Source of the DNA: an uncultured Curvibacter sp.
GTDB taxonomy: Bacteria > Pseudomonadota > Gammaproteobacteria > Burkholderiales > Burkholderiaceae
Direction: 5' to 3'
NCBI GenBank assembly: GCA_946481355.1
Contig: CAMLNH010000087.1
Span: 1 to 9,194, forward strand
Length of the DNA: 9,194 nucleotides
Shown: piece after piece, positions 1-5,166 of the stretch
Layout: every line of letters starts with the position of its first letter
Position numbering within the stretch: position 1 is the stretch's first letter
Notes under the pieces: model-generated
Database searches by the model: none
Seen by the model: only the letters and a program-made list of their open reading frames with translations
Told to the model about the DNA's origin: nothing
Position numbers and translations under genes: made by a program

Positions 1-912
1 CTCGCCCTTGGTCTTGTGCGTGGCCACGTACTGCTTGATGGCGGCCACGGCCAGGGCGCCGGCCGGCTCCACGATGGCGCGCGTGTCCACGAAGATGTCC
101 TTGATGGCTGCGCACACCGCGTCGGTGTCGACCTCGATGTAGTCGTCCACCAGCTTGCGTGTCAGGCGGAAGGTTTCCTCGCCCACCAGCTTCACGGCCG
201 TGCCATCGGAGAACAGGCCCACGTCCTGCAGCTGCACGCGCTTGCCCGCCCGCACCGACTGGATCATGGCGTTGGAGTCGTTCATCTGCACACCGATGAC
301 CTTGATTTCCGGCCGCACGGCCTTGATGTAGGCCGCCACGCCGCTGATCAGCCCGCCGCCGCCGATGGCCACGAAGACCGCATCCAGCGGGCCCTGGTGC
401 TGGCGCAGCATCTCCATGGCGATGGTGCCCTGGCCCGCGATCACGTCCGGGTCGTCAAAGGGGTGGACGAAGGTCAGTCCCTGCTTCTTCTGCAGGGCCA
501 GCGCATGGGTGTAGGCGTCGGAATAGCTGTCGCCGTGCAGCACCACCTCGCCGCCCAGGGCCTTGACGGCGTCGATCTTGAGCTGCGGTGTGGTCGTGGG
601 CATCACGATCACGGCGCGTGTGCCCAGGCGATGCGCGCCCAGGGCCACACCCTGGGCATGGTTGCCAGCCGAGGCGCAGATCACGCCCTTCTTCAGTTGC
701 TCGTGTGTCAGCTGCGCCATCTTGTTGTAGGCACCACGCAGCTTGAAGCTGAACACGGCCTGCTGGTCCTCGCGCTTGAGCAGTACCTTGTTGTGCAGGC
801 GGCGGCTCAGGGCCCTGGCAGGCTCCAGTGGGGACTCCACGGCCACGTCATAGACGCGGGCGGTCAGGATCTTCTGCAGGTAGTCGGCGGGCTGGAGAGG
901 CTTGTTTTTCAT
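1..912 (-). CDS. ilvA: Threonine ammonia-lyase (threonine dehydratase), 3' end outside window
   Basis: PLP-dependent cytoplasmic enzyme that deaminates L-threonine to 2-oxobutanoate, the first committed step of isoleucine synthesis. The 304 visible codons cover the whole catalytic domain. The PLP lysine is K57 in SFKLRGAY, the substrate loop is SAGNHAQG, and the tetraglycine phosphate-binding loop is at about residues 184-187 (IGGGGLISG). The region near the window edge (FVDTRAIVEPAGALA) matches the end of the catalytic domain in E. coli IlvA. The reading frame is still open at base 1. The long biosynthetic form of about 510-520 residues, with C-terminal ACT-like regulatory domains, is therefore expected but cannot be seen. 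The start (MKNKPLQPADYL) aligns with the family N-terminus. There is no clear Shine-Dalgarno sequence, and the likely leader is only about 14 nt. It is divergent from the osmC-like gene. A short catabolic (TdcB-like) form is not excluded but is less likely. Confidence 0.95.
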   Translation of the reverse strand, partial: MKNKPLQPADYLQKILTARVYDVAVESPLEPARALSRRLHNKVLLKREDQQAVFSFKLRGAYNKMAQLTHEQLKKGVICASAGNHAQGVALGAHRLGTRAVIVMPTTTPQLKIDAVKALGGEVVLHGDSYSDAYTHALALQKKQGLTFVHPFDDPDVIAGQGTIAMEMLRQHQGPLDAVFVAIGGGGLISGVAAYIKAVRPEIKVIGVQMNDSNAMIQSVRAGKRVQLQDVGLFSDGTAVKLVGEETFRLTRKLVDDYIEVDTDAVCAAIKDIFVDTRAIVEPAGALAVAAIKQYVATHKTKGE

Positions 913-931
913 GGGGAAACCGGTGGGCGGG

Positions 932-937
932 GATAAT
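932..937 (+). promoter_or_regulatory. Candidate -10 box for the osmC-like gene
   Basis: GATAAT matches TATAAT at 5 of 6 positions and lies 34 nt before the ATG at 972. A start near 944 would leave a leader of about 28 nt containing the AAGGA Shine-Dalgarno sequence at 960-964. I see no good -35 at 16-18 nt spacing (this falls on the first ilvA codons). The promoter may be weak or activator-dependent. Confidence 0.35.
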
Positions 938-961
938 TTGGCGCAAACCGCATTTTGACAA
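933..961 (-). promoter_or_regulatory. Probable sigma70 promoter of ilvA
   Basis: Read on the minus strand, TTGTCA (bases 961-956) is followed after exactly 17 nt by AATTAT (938-933). These are 5/6 and 4/6 matches to the -35 and -10 consensus. Transcription would start near 926, about 14 nt before the ilvA ATG. The -10 overlaps a GATAAT that faces the other way toward the osmC-like gene, so the two promoters would be back to back and could compete for polymerase. The call rests on consensus matching only. Confidence 0.5.
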
Positions 962-971
962 GGAACAGAAC

Positions 972-1421
972 ATGGATTGCACCGTCAGCTGGACCGGCGC
1001 CACGGGCGCACGCTCAGGCATGGGATTCATCGCCGAAACCGGCAGCGGCCACGTGCTGATGATGGACGGCGCGCCCGATGCCGCCAAGCCCGAGAACGGC
1101 GGCCAGAATCTGGCCCCGCGCCCCATGGAGACTGTGCTCGCCGGCACGGGTGGCTGCACAGCCTACGACGTGGTGCTGATCCTCAAGCGCGGCCGGCATG
1201 ACGTGCGCGGTTGCAGCGTCAAGCTCACGAGCGAGCGCGCCACGGAAGATCCCAAGGTTTTTACCAAGATCCACATGCACTTCACGGTGACGGGCAAGGG
1301 CATCCCGGCAACTGCGGTGGAACGCGCCATCAAGATGAGCCACGACAAGTACTGCTCGGCCAGCATCATGCTGGGCAAGACGGCCGAGATCACGACCAGC
1401 TTCGAGCTGAACGAGGCTTGA
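972..1421 (+). CDS. OsmC family protein (YhfA-like), 149 aa
   Basis: Small cytoplasmic OsmC/Ohr-superfamily protein; characterised relatives are thiol peroxidases acting on organic or hydroperoxide substrates. Both family cysteines are present: C62 in GTGGCTAYDVV, and C128 in DKYCSASIML. The length and the PMETVLAG segment before the first cysteine resemble the YhfA-type branch, whose substrate is not established, rather than Ohr or OsmC proper. The start at 972 is chosen over upstream in-frame codons because AAGGA lies 7 nt before it, MDCTVSWTG matches the usual N-terminus, and the longer reading frame would overlap the start of ilvA. It is probably a single-gene transcript, diverging from ilvA and converging on coq7. 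The family call is firm. The peroxidase role is inferred. Confidence 0.9.
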   Translation: MDCTVSWTGATGARSGMGFIAETGSGHVLMMDGAPDAAKPENGGQNLAPRPMETVLAGTGGCTAYDVVLILKRGRHDVRGCSVKLTSERATEDPKVFTKIHMHFTVTGKGIPATAVERAIKMSHDKYCSASIMLGKTAEITTSFELNEA

Positions 1422-1437
1422 GCAGCGCGCCAGCCTT

Positions 1438-1507
1438 CCGTTCGGGCTGAGCCTGTCGAAGCCTTCTCTGCAAGCCCCTCGACCCTTTCGACAGAGCTCA
1501 GGACAGG
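1438..1507. repeat. Dispersed intergenic palindromic repeat between osmC-like gene and coq7
   Basis: The left arm (about 1439-1461) contains GGGCTGAGCCTGTCGAAG. The right arm (about 1484-1507) contains CTTTCGACAGAGCTCAGGA. The two arms are an imperfect inverted repeat separated by about 22 nt. From general knowledge, arms of this type (CTTCGACAGGCTCAG...) are abundant intergenic elements in Burkholderiales and pseudomonads. It lies between two convergent genes, where such a hairpin could act as a rho-independent-like or mRNA 3'-end barrier. There is no T tract, so this is not a classical terminator. Confidence 0.7.
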
Positions 1508-1533
1508 TAGCCCAGAGCGAAAGGAGTCTGCGC

Positions 1534-2172
1534 TTACACGTAATGTGCCGTGGTCGTCATGACCTTCGCCGCCGCGCGCATCAGCTCCTTGACCGGCCCC
1601 GGCAGTTCCGCAGCGCCGGCTTTTTGCGCATCCACTGCGTGTTTGACTTCATCGGCAGCCATCTGGGCCACGATCGCGCGCGAGGCCATGTCGCCGGGTG
1701 GTAGCCGGTCCAGATGGCTCATGAGGTGGGCTTCCACCTGACGCTCGGTTTCCACCACAAATCCCAGGCTGACCGCATTGCCCAGGCGCCCGGCCAGCAG
1801 GCCGATGCCGAAGGCGCCCGCGTACCAGAGCGGATTGAGCAGCGAAGTGCGTGAGCCCAGTTCATCCAGGCGCTGCTTCGTCCAGGCCAGGTGGTCGGTT
1901 TCCTCGGCGCAAGCGCGCATGAAATGGGCGCGCAGGGCGGGATTGGGCGTGGTCAGGGCCTGTGCCGTGTAGAGCGCCTGGGCGCAGACCTCGCCCACAT
2001 GGTTCACCCGCATCAGGGCGGCGGAGAGCCGCTTCTCTTCCTCGCTCAAGGCCGCGCCGGGTCGGGTCGCCTGAGGCGTCGGGGCGGCGGCCCGGGGCGG
2101 GGCGAACAGGGTGCGCAGGGCGGTGTCGGCGGCGGTGAACAGGGCGTCGGTCGGGGTGGTCATGCCTCGCAT
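1534..2172 (-). CDS. coq7: Demethoxyubiquinone hydroxylase (Coq7 type), 212 aa
   Basis: Di-iron monooxygenase of the aerobic ubiquinone pathway, adding the last ring hydroxyl (2-polyprenyl-3-methyl-6-methoxy-1,4-benzoquinone to the demethylubiquinol form) at the inner membrane. The ferritin-like four-helix ligands are all visible: E61 (NHVGEV), E91 and H94 (EETDH), E143 (ETERQVEAH), E175 and H178 (DEVKH). The hydrophobic stretch [16 protein letters not shown] (about 113-128) fits the membrane-contact region. Residues 24-41 form a low-complexity Ala/Pro linker. Two starts are possible, at 2172 (MRGMTTP) and 2163 (MTTP). The first has a weak GAG about 8 nt upstream, and the second has AGG too close. 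Ten bases upstream, on the same strand, is an antitoxin-like gene, so the two may be cotranscribed and translationally coupled. Confidence 0.93.
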   Translation of the reverse strand: MRGMTTPTDALFTAADTALRTLFAPPRAAAPTPQATRPGAALSEEEKRLSAALMRVNHVGEVCAQALYTAQALTTPNPALRAHFMRACAEETDHLAWTKQRLDELGSRTSLLNPLWYAGAFGIGLLAGRLGNAVSLGFVVETERQVEAHLMSHLDRLPPGDMASRAIVAQMAADEVKHAVDAQKAGAAELPGPVKELMRAAAKVMTTTAHYV

Positions 2173-2182
2173 TGTCTCGAAT

Positions 2183-2455
2183 TCAGTCCGGTGCCGCTTT
2201 GGCCTGCCTCAAGAGATGAGGACCGTGCCAGCCTTGCGGCCCGCTGGCTTGCCCAGTAGGCGTCGATGGTGCCGTGTCGGTGCTTGCCAGCAAGCGCTCC
2301 AGCAGGGCCGGCGACAGCAGATAGAAGTCTACCTTGTTGTGGTTCAGGACGGCCACAGGACGGCCCTGGGCGCGGCGCAAGACGGCGGCCGGGTTTTTTT
2401 TGAACTCCGACATGCTGATGGCCAGCTCGGTCAGCAGGGTTTGCATCAGCACCAT
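2183..2455 (-). CDS. Orphan Phd/YefM-family antitoxin-like protein, 90 aa
   Basis: Residues about 4-57 (from [19 protein letters not shown] to the [12 protein letters not shown] segment) read like the DNA-binding half of StbD/Phd-YefM type II antitoxins. The diagnostic elements are [11 protein letters not shown] and [15 protein letters not shown]. In complete systems this half dimerises and binds the operator, and the C-terminal tail binds a RelE/ParE-like toxin. Here the tail (about 58-90) is a Ser/Thr/Pro/Gly-rich stretch unlike the family, and no toxin gene follows: coq7 starts 10 nt downstream. Starts at 2455 and 2446 (M4) are both possible. M4 gives the usual MQT-L-T-E start but neither has a good Shine-Dalgarno. 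An A8 run on the coding strand (2401-2394) lies within FKKNP. It may be a domesticated regulator of itself and coq7, or a decaying remnant. The family call is good and the function is unknown. Confidence 0.7.
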   Translation of the reverse strand: MVLMQTLLTELAISMSEFKKNPAAVLRRAQGRPVAVLNHNKVDFYLLSPALLERLLASTDTAPSTPTGQASGPQGWHGPHLLRQAKAAPD

Positions 2456-2586
2456 TATCGGCGCTTTAATTGGATCTTTTTCATGTGGCAGACATGTCTT
2501 TCTGGGTGGTCTTGCTCAAGCTTTAGGCAATGTTGCAGGTGGACAACGAAAGCCGGCTGGAATGGGCCTGTCTCCGGGTTTTTCCT

Positions 2587-2617
2587 TTGACCGGGCCCGG
2601 GCGCTCTGGTGCAATAG
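2587..2617 (+). promoter_or_regulatory. Tentative porin promoter
   Basis: TTGACC (2587-2592) is a good -35 match, followed after 19 nt by CAATAG (2612-2617), which is a poor -10. A perfect 10-bp palindrome CCGGGCCCGG (2591-2600) overlaps the -35 and could be structural or an operator. If correct, the porin mRNA would have a leader of about 80 nt carrying the two hairpins at 2621-2677. The weak -10 keeps confidence low. Confidence 0.25.
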
Positions 2618-2620
2618 CCT

Positions 2621-2677
2621 CCAACTTCCTTGCTAGAGGAGGTTGGCCCGGGGACCGAAAACTCCCTTCGGGACCCC
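2621..2677 (+). promoter_or_regulatory. Two consecutive hairpins in the porin 5' leader
   Basis: Hairpin 1: CCAACTTCC (2621-2629) pairs with GGAGGTTGG (2638-2646), nine pairs including one G-U, with an 8-nt loop. Hairpin 2: GGGG (2650-2653) plus CCGAA (2655-2659) pairs with TTCGG (2667-2671) plus CCCC (2674-2677), with a small asymmetric bulge and a 7-nt loop. The 3' arm of hairpin 1 carries a strong Shine-Dalgarno-like AGAGGAGG (2635-2642) that has no start codon at a usable distance. The real ribosome site of the porin is GGAG at 2691-2694. A leader structured like this would suit mRNA stabilisation or post-transcriptional control, as known for other outer-membrane protein mRNAs. The role is inferred. 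Confidence 0.45.
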
Positions 2678-2704
2678 TTGTTAAACCTTTGGAGAACTTT
2701 CAAG

Positions 2705-3745
2705 ATGAAAAAGACCCTGATTGCTGTGGCCGCCCTGGCTGCCACCGGCGCTTTCGCCCAGGTTTCCGTCTACGGCCGTCTGGACGTGGGCTATGCCAAC
2801 ACCAAGAGCACCACTGGCACGAGCGAAGTCGTCGCCAACGGCGTCGAGTCGCACAACTCCGCTTCCAGCATGTGGGGCATCCAGGGTACGGAAGACCTGG
2901 GTGGCGGCCTGAAGGCCATGTTCAAGCTCGAGCAGGACATCTACACGGCCAACGGCAACACCGGCGCTTCCGGCTCTGGCGGCGGCACGGCCAACCAGCC
3001 TGGCTTCAACCGTACCTCGATGGTCAGCCTGGCTGGCGGTTTCGGTACCATCGGCCTGGGCCGTGACTACACCCCCCTGTTCAAGCTGATCGGTTCCATC
3101 GACATCAACAGCCTGAGCCGCATCTCGACGGTGCAGACCGCTGCTGCTGGCGGTGCTTCGACGACTGCCAGCCAGATCGTCTACACCTCGCCCAACCTGA
3201 GCGGCTTCGTGGTCAGCGGCATGGTGATCAATGATGACGATTCGACCACCACCGCTGGTGTGAAGACCGACGTCAAGACCCAAGGCAACAACATCACCGT
3301 GGCCTACAACAACGGCCCGCTGTACATCGGCGGTGGCGTGGGTGAGCACAAGACCACGAACGGTGCCAACGTGACCAAGACCGAAGGTACGGCCATCGTC
3401 GGCGGTTACAACCTGGGCGTGGTGAACCTGCGCGCTGGCTACATCACCAGCGAAGTGTCCGTGAACGGCACGACCGGCAACGAGACCTCCGAGCTGAACA
3501 TCGGCGCCATCGTGCCGATGGGCAAGGTGACCCTGCGTGCCCAGGTTGGCCGCAACACCTTGGAAAATGCGGCTAACGCTGTTGACTCCAAGGGTACCGA
3601 CGTGGTCCTGGGCGCCGAGTACGCTCTGAGCGCCAAGACGGCCCTGTTCGCCAAGACCGGTACCTTCAACAAGTTGGACGCCAGCGGCACCCAACTTGAG
3701 CAGAAGGTGAACTCCACCGCTGTCGGCGTCCGTACCGTGTTCTAA
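2705..3745 (+). CDS. Gram-negative trimeric porin, 346 aa
   Basis: General-diffusion outer-membrane channel of the betaproteobacterial 16-strand porin family. It has a Sec signal peptide at 1-18 (MKKTLIAVAALAATGAFA), with the mature protein starting QVSVYGRLDVGYA. The hallmark WGIQGTEDLGGGLKAMFKLE follows at about 60-79, then a GLGRDYTPLF segment leading into the constriction loop. Amphipathic beta-strand repeats continue to the C-terminus VGVRTVF, whose terminal phenylalanine is the expected BAM assembly signal. The start at 2705 is fixed by the signal peptide and by GGAG 10 nt upstream. Codon use is strongly biased to C-ending codons (AAG, AAC, ATC), as in highly expressed genes. It is monocistronic, with a structured leader and a strong terminator. 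Substrate selectivity (anion or cation, specific or general) cannot be read from the sequence. Confidence 0.95.
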   Translation: MKKTLIAVAALAATGAFAQVSVYGRLDVGYANTKSTTGTSEVVANGVESHNSASSMWGIQGTEDLGGGLKAMFKLEQDIYTANGNTGASGSGGGTANQPGFNRTSMVSLAGGFGTIGLGRDYTPLFKLIGSIDINSLSRISTVQTAAAGGASTTASQIVYTSPNLSGFVVSGMVINDDDSTTTAGVKTDVKTQGNNITVAYNNGPLYIGGGVGEHKTTNGANVTKTEGTAIVGGYNLGVVNLRAGYITSEVSVNGTTGNETSELNIGAIVPMGKVTLRAQVGRNTLENAANAVDSKGTDVVLGAEYALSAKTALFAKTGTFNKLDASGTQLEQKVNSTAVGVRTVF

Positions 3746-3785
3746 GCTGAAGCTGGCGCAAGCCAGTTTCTCTTGAACCGATCAG

Positions 3786-3815
3786 CCCCGCTGTGGCAAC
3801 ACAGCGGGGTTTTTT
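3786..3815 (+). terminator. Rho-independent terminator of the porin gene
   Basis: A perfect 10-bp stem CCCCGCTGTG / CACAGCGGGG (3786-3795 with 3800-3809) closes a GCAA tetraloop and is followed by six T (3810-3815). It starts 40 nt after the porin stop codon. Confidence 0.95.
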
Positions 3816-3855
3816 CTTTGGGTAGAGGTGTGGGACGTATCGATGGCTGAGGCGG

Positions 3856-4211
3856 ATGTGTGCCTGGGTGGTCTGGGCTGTGTTGCTGGTCGGGTGCAGC
3901 CATGGGCTGTGCGTGGCGCAGGCCCCGGTACACGGCGGCGCTTTTGCCTGCCGCCTGGCAGCGCCATCCTGGAATACGCGGACCGACCGTATCCGCAAGC
4001 TGGTGATGGAGTCCGGTCCGGTCCGGCGCGGCTGAGCTGGTTGGACTATGAACGCGACATCCGGGAGGATTTCCGGCAGGTCTTCGGCGAGGAACCCGGC
4101 CACCCGCTGCCTGTGGCCCTGATGAGTGGCGGCGACAACACGGGCTCGCAGTTCCGTTCCTGGCATGGGCCGGTCCAGTTGCACAACCCGGACCTAGTCC
4201 GCCGGGACTGA
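3856..4211 (+). pseudogene. Decayed DUF3047-like secreted or lipoprotein gene, frameshifted
   Basis: The C-terminal part (about 4036-4211) reads LSWLDYERDIREDFRQVFGEEP followed by VALMSGGDNTG. This matches the ERD..ED(F/Y)R..FGEEP and D(A/S/G)DNT(G/R) pattern that I associate with DUF3047. The preceding conserved piece TDRIRKLVMESGP lies in a different frame, which opens at ATG 3856 and stops at 4033-4035. The break is at GTCCG x3 (4011-4025); with one five-base unit less, MESGP runs directly into ARLSWLDYERD. The N-terminus (MCAWVVWAVLLVGCS) looks like a lipoprotein signal with lipobox LVGC. Only about 115 residues could be encoded, against well over 200 for typical members, so the middle of the domain also appears to be deleted. 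GAGG lies just 3 nt before the ATG. The gene is convergent with hexR. The DUF3047 assignment is from memory. A functional short protein in the second frame is the less likely alternative. Confidence 0.6.
4011..4025 (+). repeat. Five-base tandem repeat GTCCG x3 at the frameshift
   Basis: Three perfect copies of GTCCG. Because the unit is not a multiple of three, gain or loss of a copy changes the reading frame of the surrounding gene. With two copies the DUF3047-like gene is open from ATG 3856 to 4211; with three it stops at 4035. Confidence 0.85.
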
Positions 4212-4226
4212 GACCCGCGCCAGCGC

Positions 4227-5075
4227 TCAGGCGTAGCGCTTGTTGCGCAGGTTGTTCTTCATCTCCTTGAGCAAGGGCTGCAGGCGGTTGCCGCCGATGC
4301 GCAGGGCCACGCAGGTGGCCAGGATGTCCACGATCATCAGGTGCATGAGGCGCGAGACCATGGGGCTGTAGCGGTCGTAGCCCTCGGGGTGGTCGGCCGA
4401 CAGGTGGATGTGGCCGGCCTGGGCCAGCGGCGAGCCGCTGGTGGTGATGACGATGGTGGTGGCGCCGTTCTTGCGCGCGATGTCGCAGGCGTCCATGAGG
4501 TCGCGCGTGCGGCCCGAGTTGGAGATCACCACCAGGCAGTCGCCGGGGCCCATGAGCGAGGCGCTCATGACCTGCATGTGGCCGTCGCTGTAGGCCACGG
4601 TGTTCACGCCCAGGCGGAAGAACTTGTGCTGGGCATCCAGCGCCACGATGCCCGAATTGCCCGCACCGATGAACTCGATGCGTTTGCCCGTCTTGTAGGT
4701 GGCCGCCAGCACGGTGGCGGCCTTGTCGATGGCGGCAGTGGAGGCGTCGTTACGGTACTTGAGGAAGGCCGCCACGGTGTTGTCGATGACCTTGACGACC
4801 ACGTCGCTGGTCTTGTCGTCCACGTCCACGCTGCGGTGGATGAAGGGCACGCCCTCGCTCACGGTGCCGGCCAGCTTGAGCTTGAAGTCGGACAGGCCGT
4901 CGTAGCCCATGCTGCGGCAGAAGCGCACTACCGTGGGTTTGCTCACGTGGGCACGGGCCGCAAGCTCGCTCACGGGCAGGTTGGCGAAGGCGCGCGCATC
5001 GTTGAGCACGAGCTGCCCCACGCGTTGTTCGGCCGGAGCCAGAGAGGGCAGGGAAGCGCGGATACGATCGAGCAT
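4227..5075 (-). CDS. hexR: HexR, RpiR-family repressor of glucose/Entner-Doudoroff genes, 282 aa
   Basis: Cytoplasmic transcription factor. It has an N-terminal HTH_6 domain (about 1-75), with recognition region VSELAARAHVSKPTVVRFCRS-like at 35-55. A C-terminal SIS sugar-phosphate domain follows (about 120-260), with GAGNSG at 137-142 and the second phosphate loop ISNSGRTRD at 184-192. In characterised proteobacterial HexR, serines in these two loops bind 2-keto-3-deoxy-6-phosphogluconate, which releases the repressor from DNA. The protein is full length and stand-alone, unlike the glucokinase-RpiR fusions seen in some Burkholderia. GGAG (5084-5081) lies 5 nt before the ATG. It diverges from tal-pgi across 91 bp containing a HexR-like palindrome, which suggests autoregulation and control of tal. 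The family call is firm, and the HexR orthology is supported by the neighbours. Confidence 0.9.
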   Translation of the reverse strand: MLDRIRASLPSLAPAEQRVGQLVLNDARAFANLPVSELAARAHVSKPTVVRFCRSMGYDGLSDFKLKLAGTVSEGVPFIHRSVDVDDKTSDVVVKVIDNTVAAFLKYRNDASTAAIDKAATVLAATYKTGKRIEFIGAGNSGIVALDAQHKFFRLGVNTVAYSDGHMQVMSASLMGPGDCLVVISNSGRTRDLMDACDIARKNGATTIVITTSGSPLAQAGHIHLSADHPEGYDRYSPMVSRLMHLMIVDILATCVALRIGGNRLQPLLKEMKNNLRNKRYA

Positions 5076-5135
5076 GTGGACTCCAGGTGCGTGCCGGTTC
5101 CACGGACCGGTTGGTAACGGGCCGGAACACGAAAA

Positions 5136-5150
5136 CGTAATTTTATTTCA
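5136..5150. promoter_or_regulatory. Candidate HexR operator upstream of tal
   Basis: CGTAAT-TTT-ATTTCA matches the published proteobacterial HexR palindrome (TGTAAT-3 nt-ATTACA) at 10 of 12 arm positions, with one mismatch per half-site. It is the only AT-rich palindrome in a GC-rich hexR-tal spacer and ends 16 nt before the tal ATG. Bound there, HexR would block the tal promoter and could also affect its own divergent promoter. The betaproteobacterial version of the motif may differ slightly from the consensus used here. Confidence 0.5.
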
Positions 5151-5152
5151 AC

Positions 5153-5158
5153 CATAAT
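5153..5158 (+). promoter_or_regulatory. Candidate -10 box of tal
   Basis: CATAAT matches TATAAT at 5 of 6 positions but sits only 8 nt before the tal ATG. Initiation from it would give a leader of 0-3 nt, that is a leaderless or nearly leaderless mRNA. No recognisable -35 lies 16-18 nt upstream. It abuts the HexR-like palindrome, which would suit repression. Confidence 0.3.
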
Positions 5159-5166
5159 CGAAGCCC

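Noticed and set aside
16..936. 306-codon plus-strand open frame opposite ilvA
   Set aside because: Its His/Gly/Leu-rich translation is the mirror of GC-rich coding DNA. ilvA on the other strand has all catalytic motifs.
2455..2745. 96-codon minus-strand frame between the antitoxin-like gene and the porin
   Set aside because: It crosses the porin promoter and signal-peptide region on the opposite strand and has no recognisable motif. Only its last codons (the possible leader peptide) are noted separately.
2681..3694. 337-codon minus-strand open frame opposite the porin
   Set aside because: Low-complexity Gly/Val/His-rich shadow of a strongly codon-biased porin gene; no recognisable domain.
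3828..4035. 5' part of a continuous 127-codon frame (MWDVSMAEAD...) that runs into the DUF3047-like C-terminus
   Set aside because: Although open, this part has no family-like sequence. The family-like TDRIRKLVMESG lies in another frame, so I treat the locus as frameshifted.
4222..4240. AGCGCT repeated at 4222-4227 and 4235-4240, possible terminator for hexR
   Set aside because: Short stem overlapping the hexR stop codon and no T tract. Too weak to call a terminator.
5097..5128. GTTCC ... GGAAC inverted repeat in the hexR leader
   Set aside because: Only five-base arms 22 nt apart with imperfect inner pairing. Expected by chance in GC-rich DNA.
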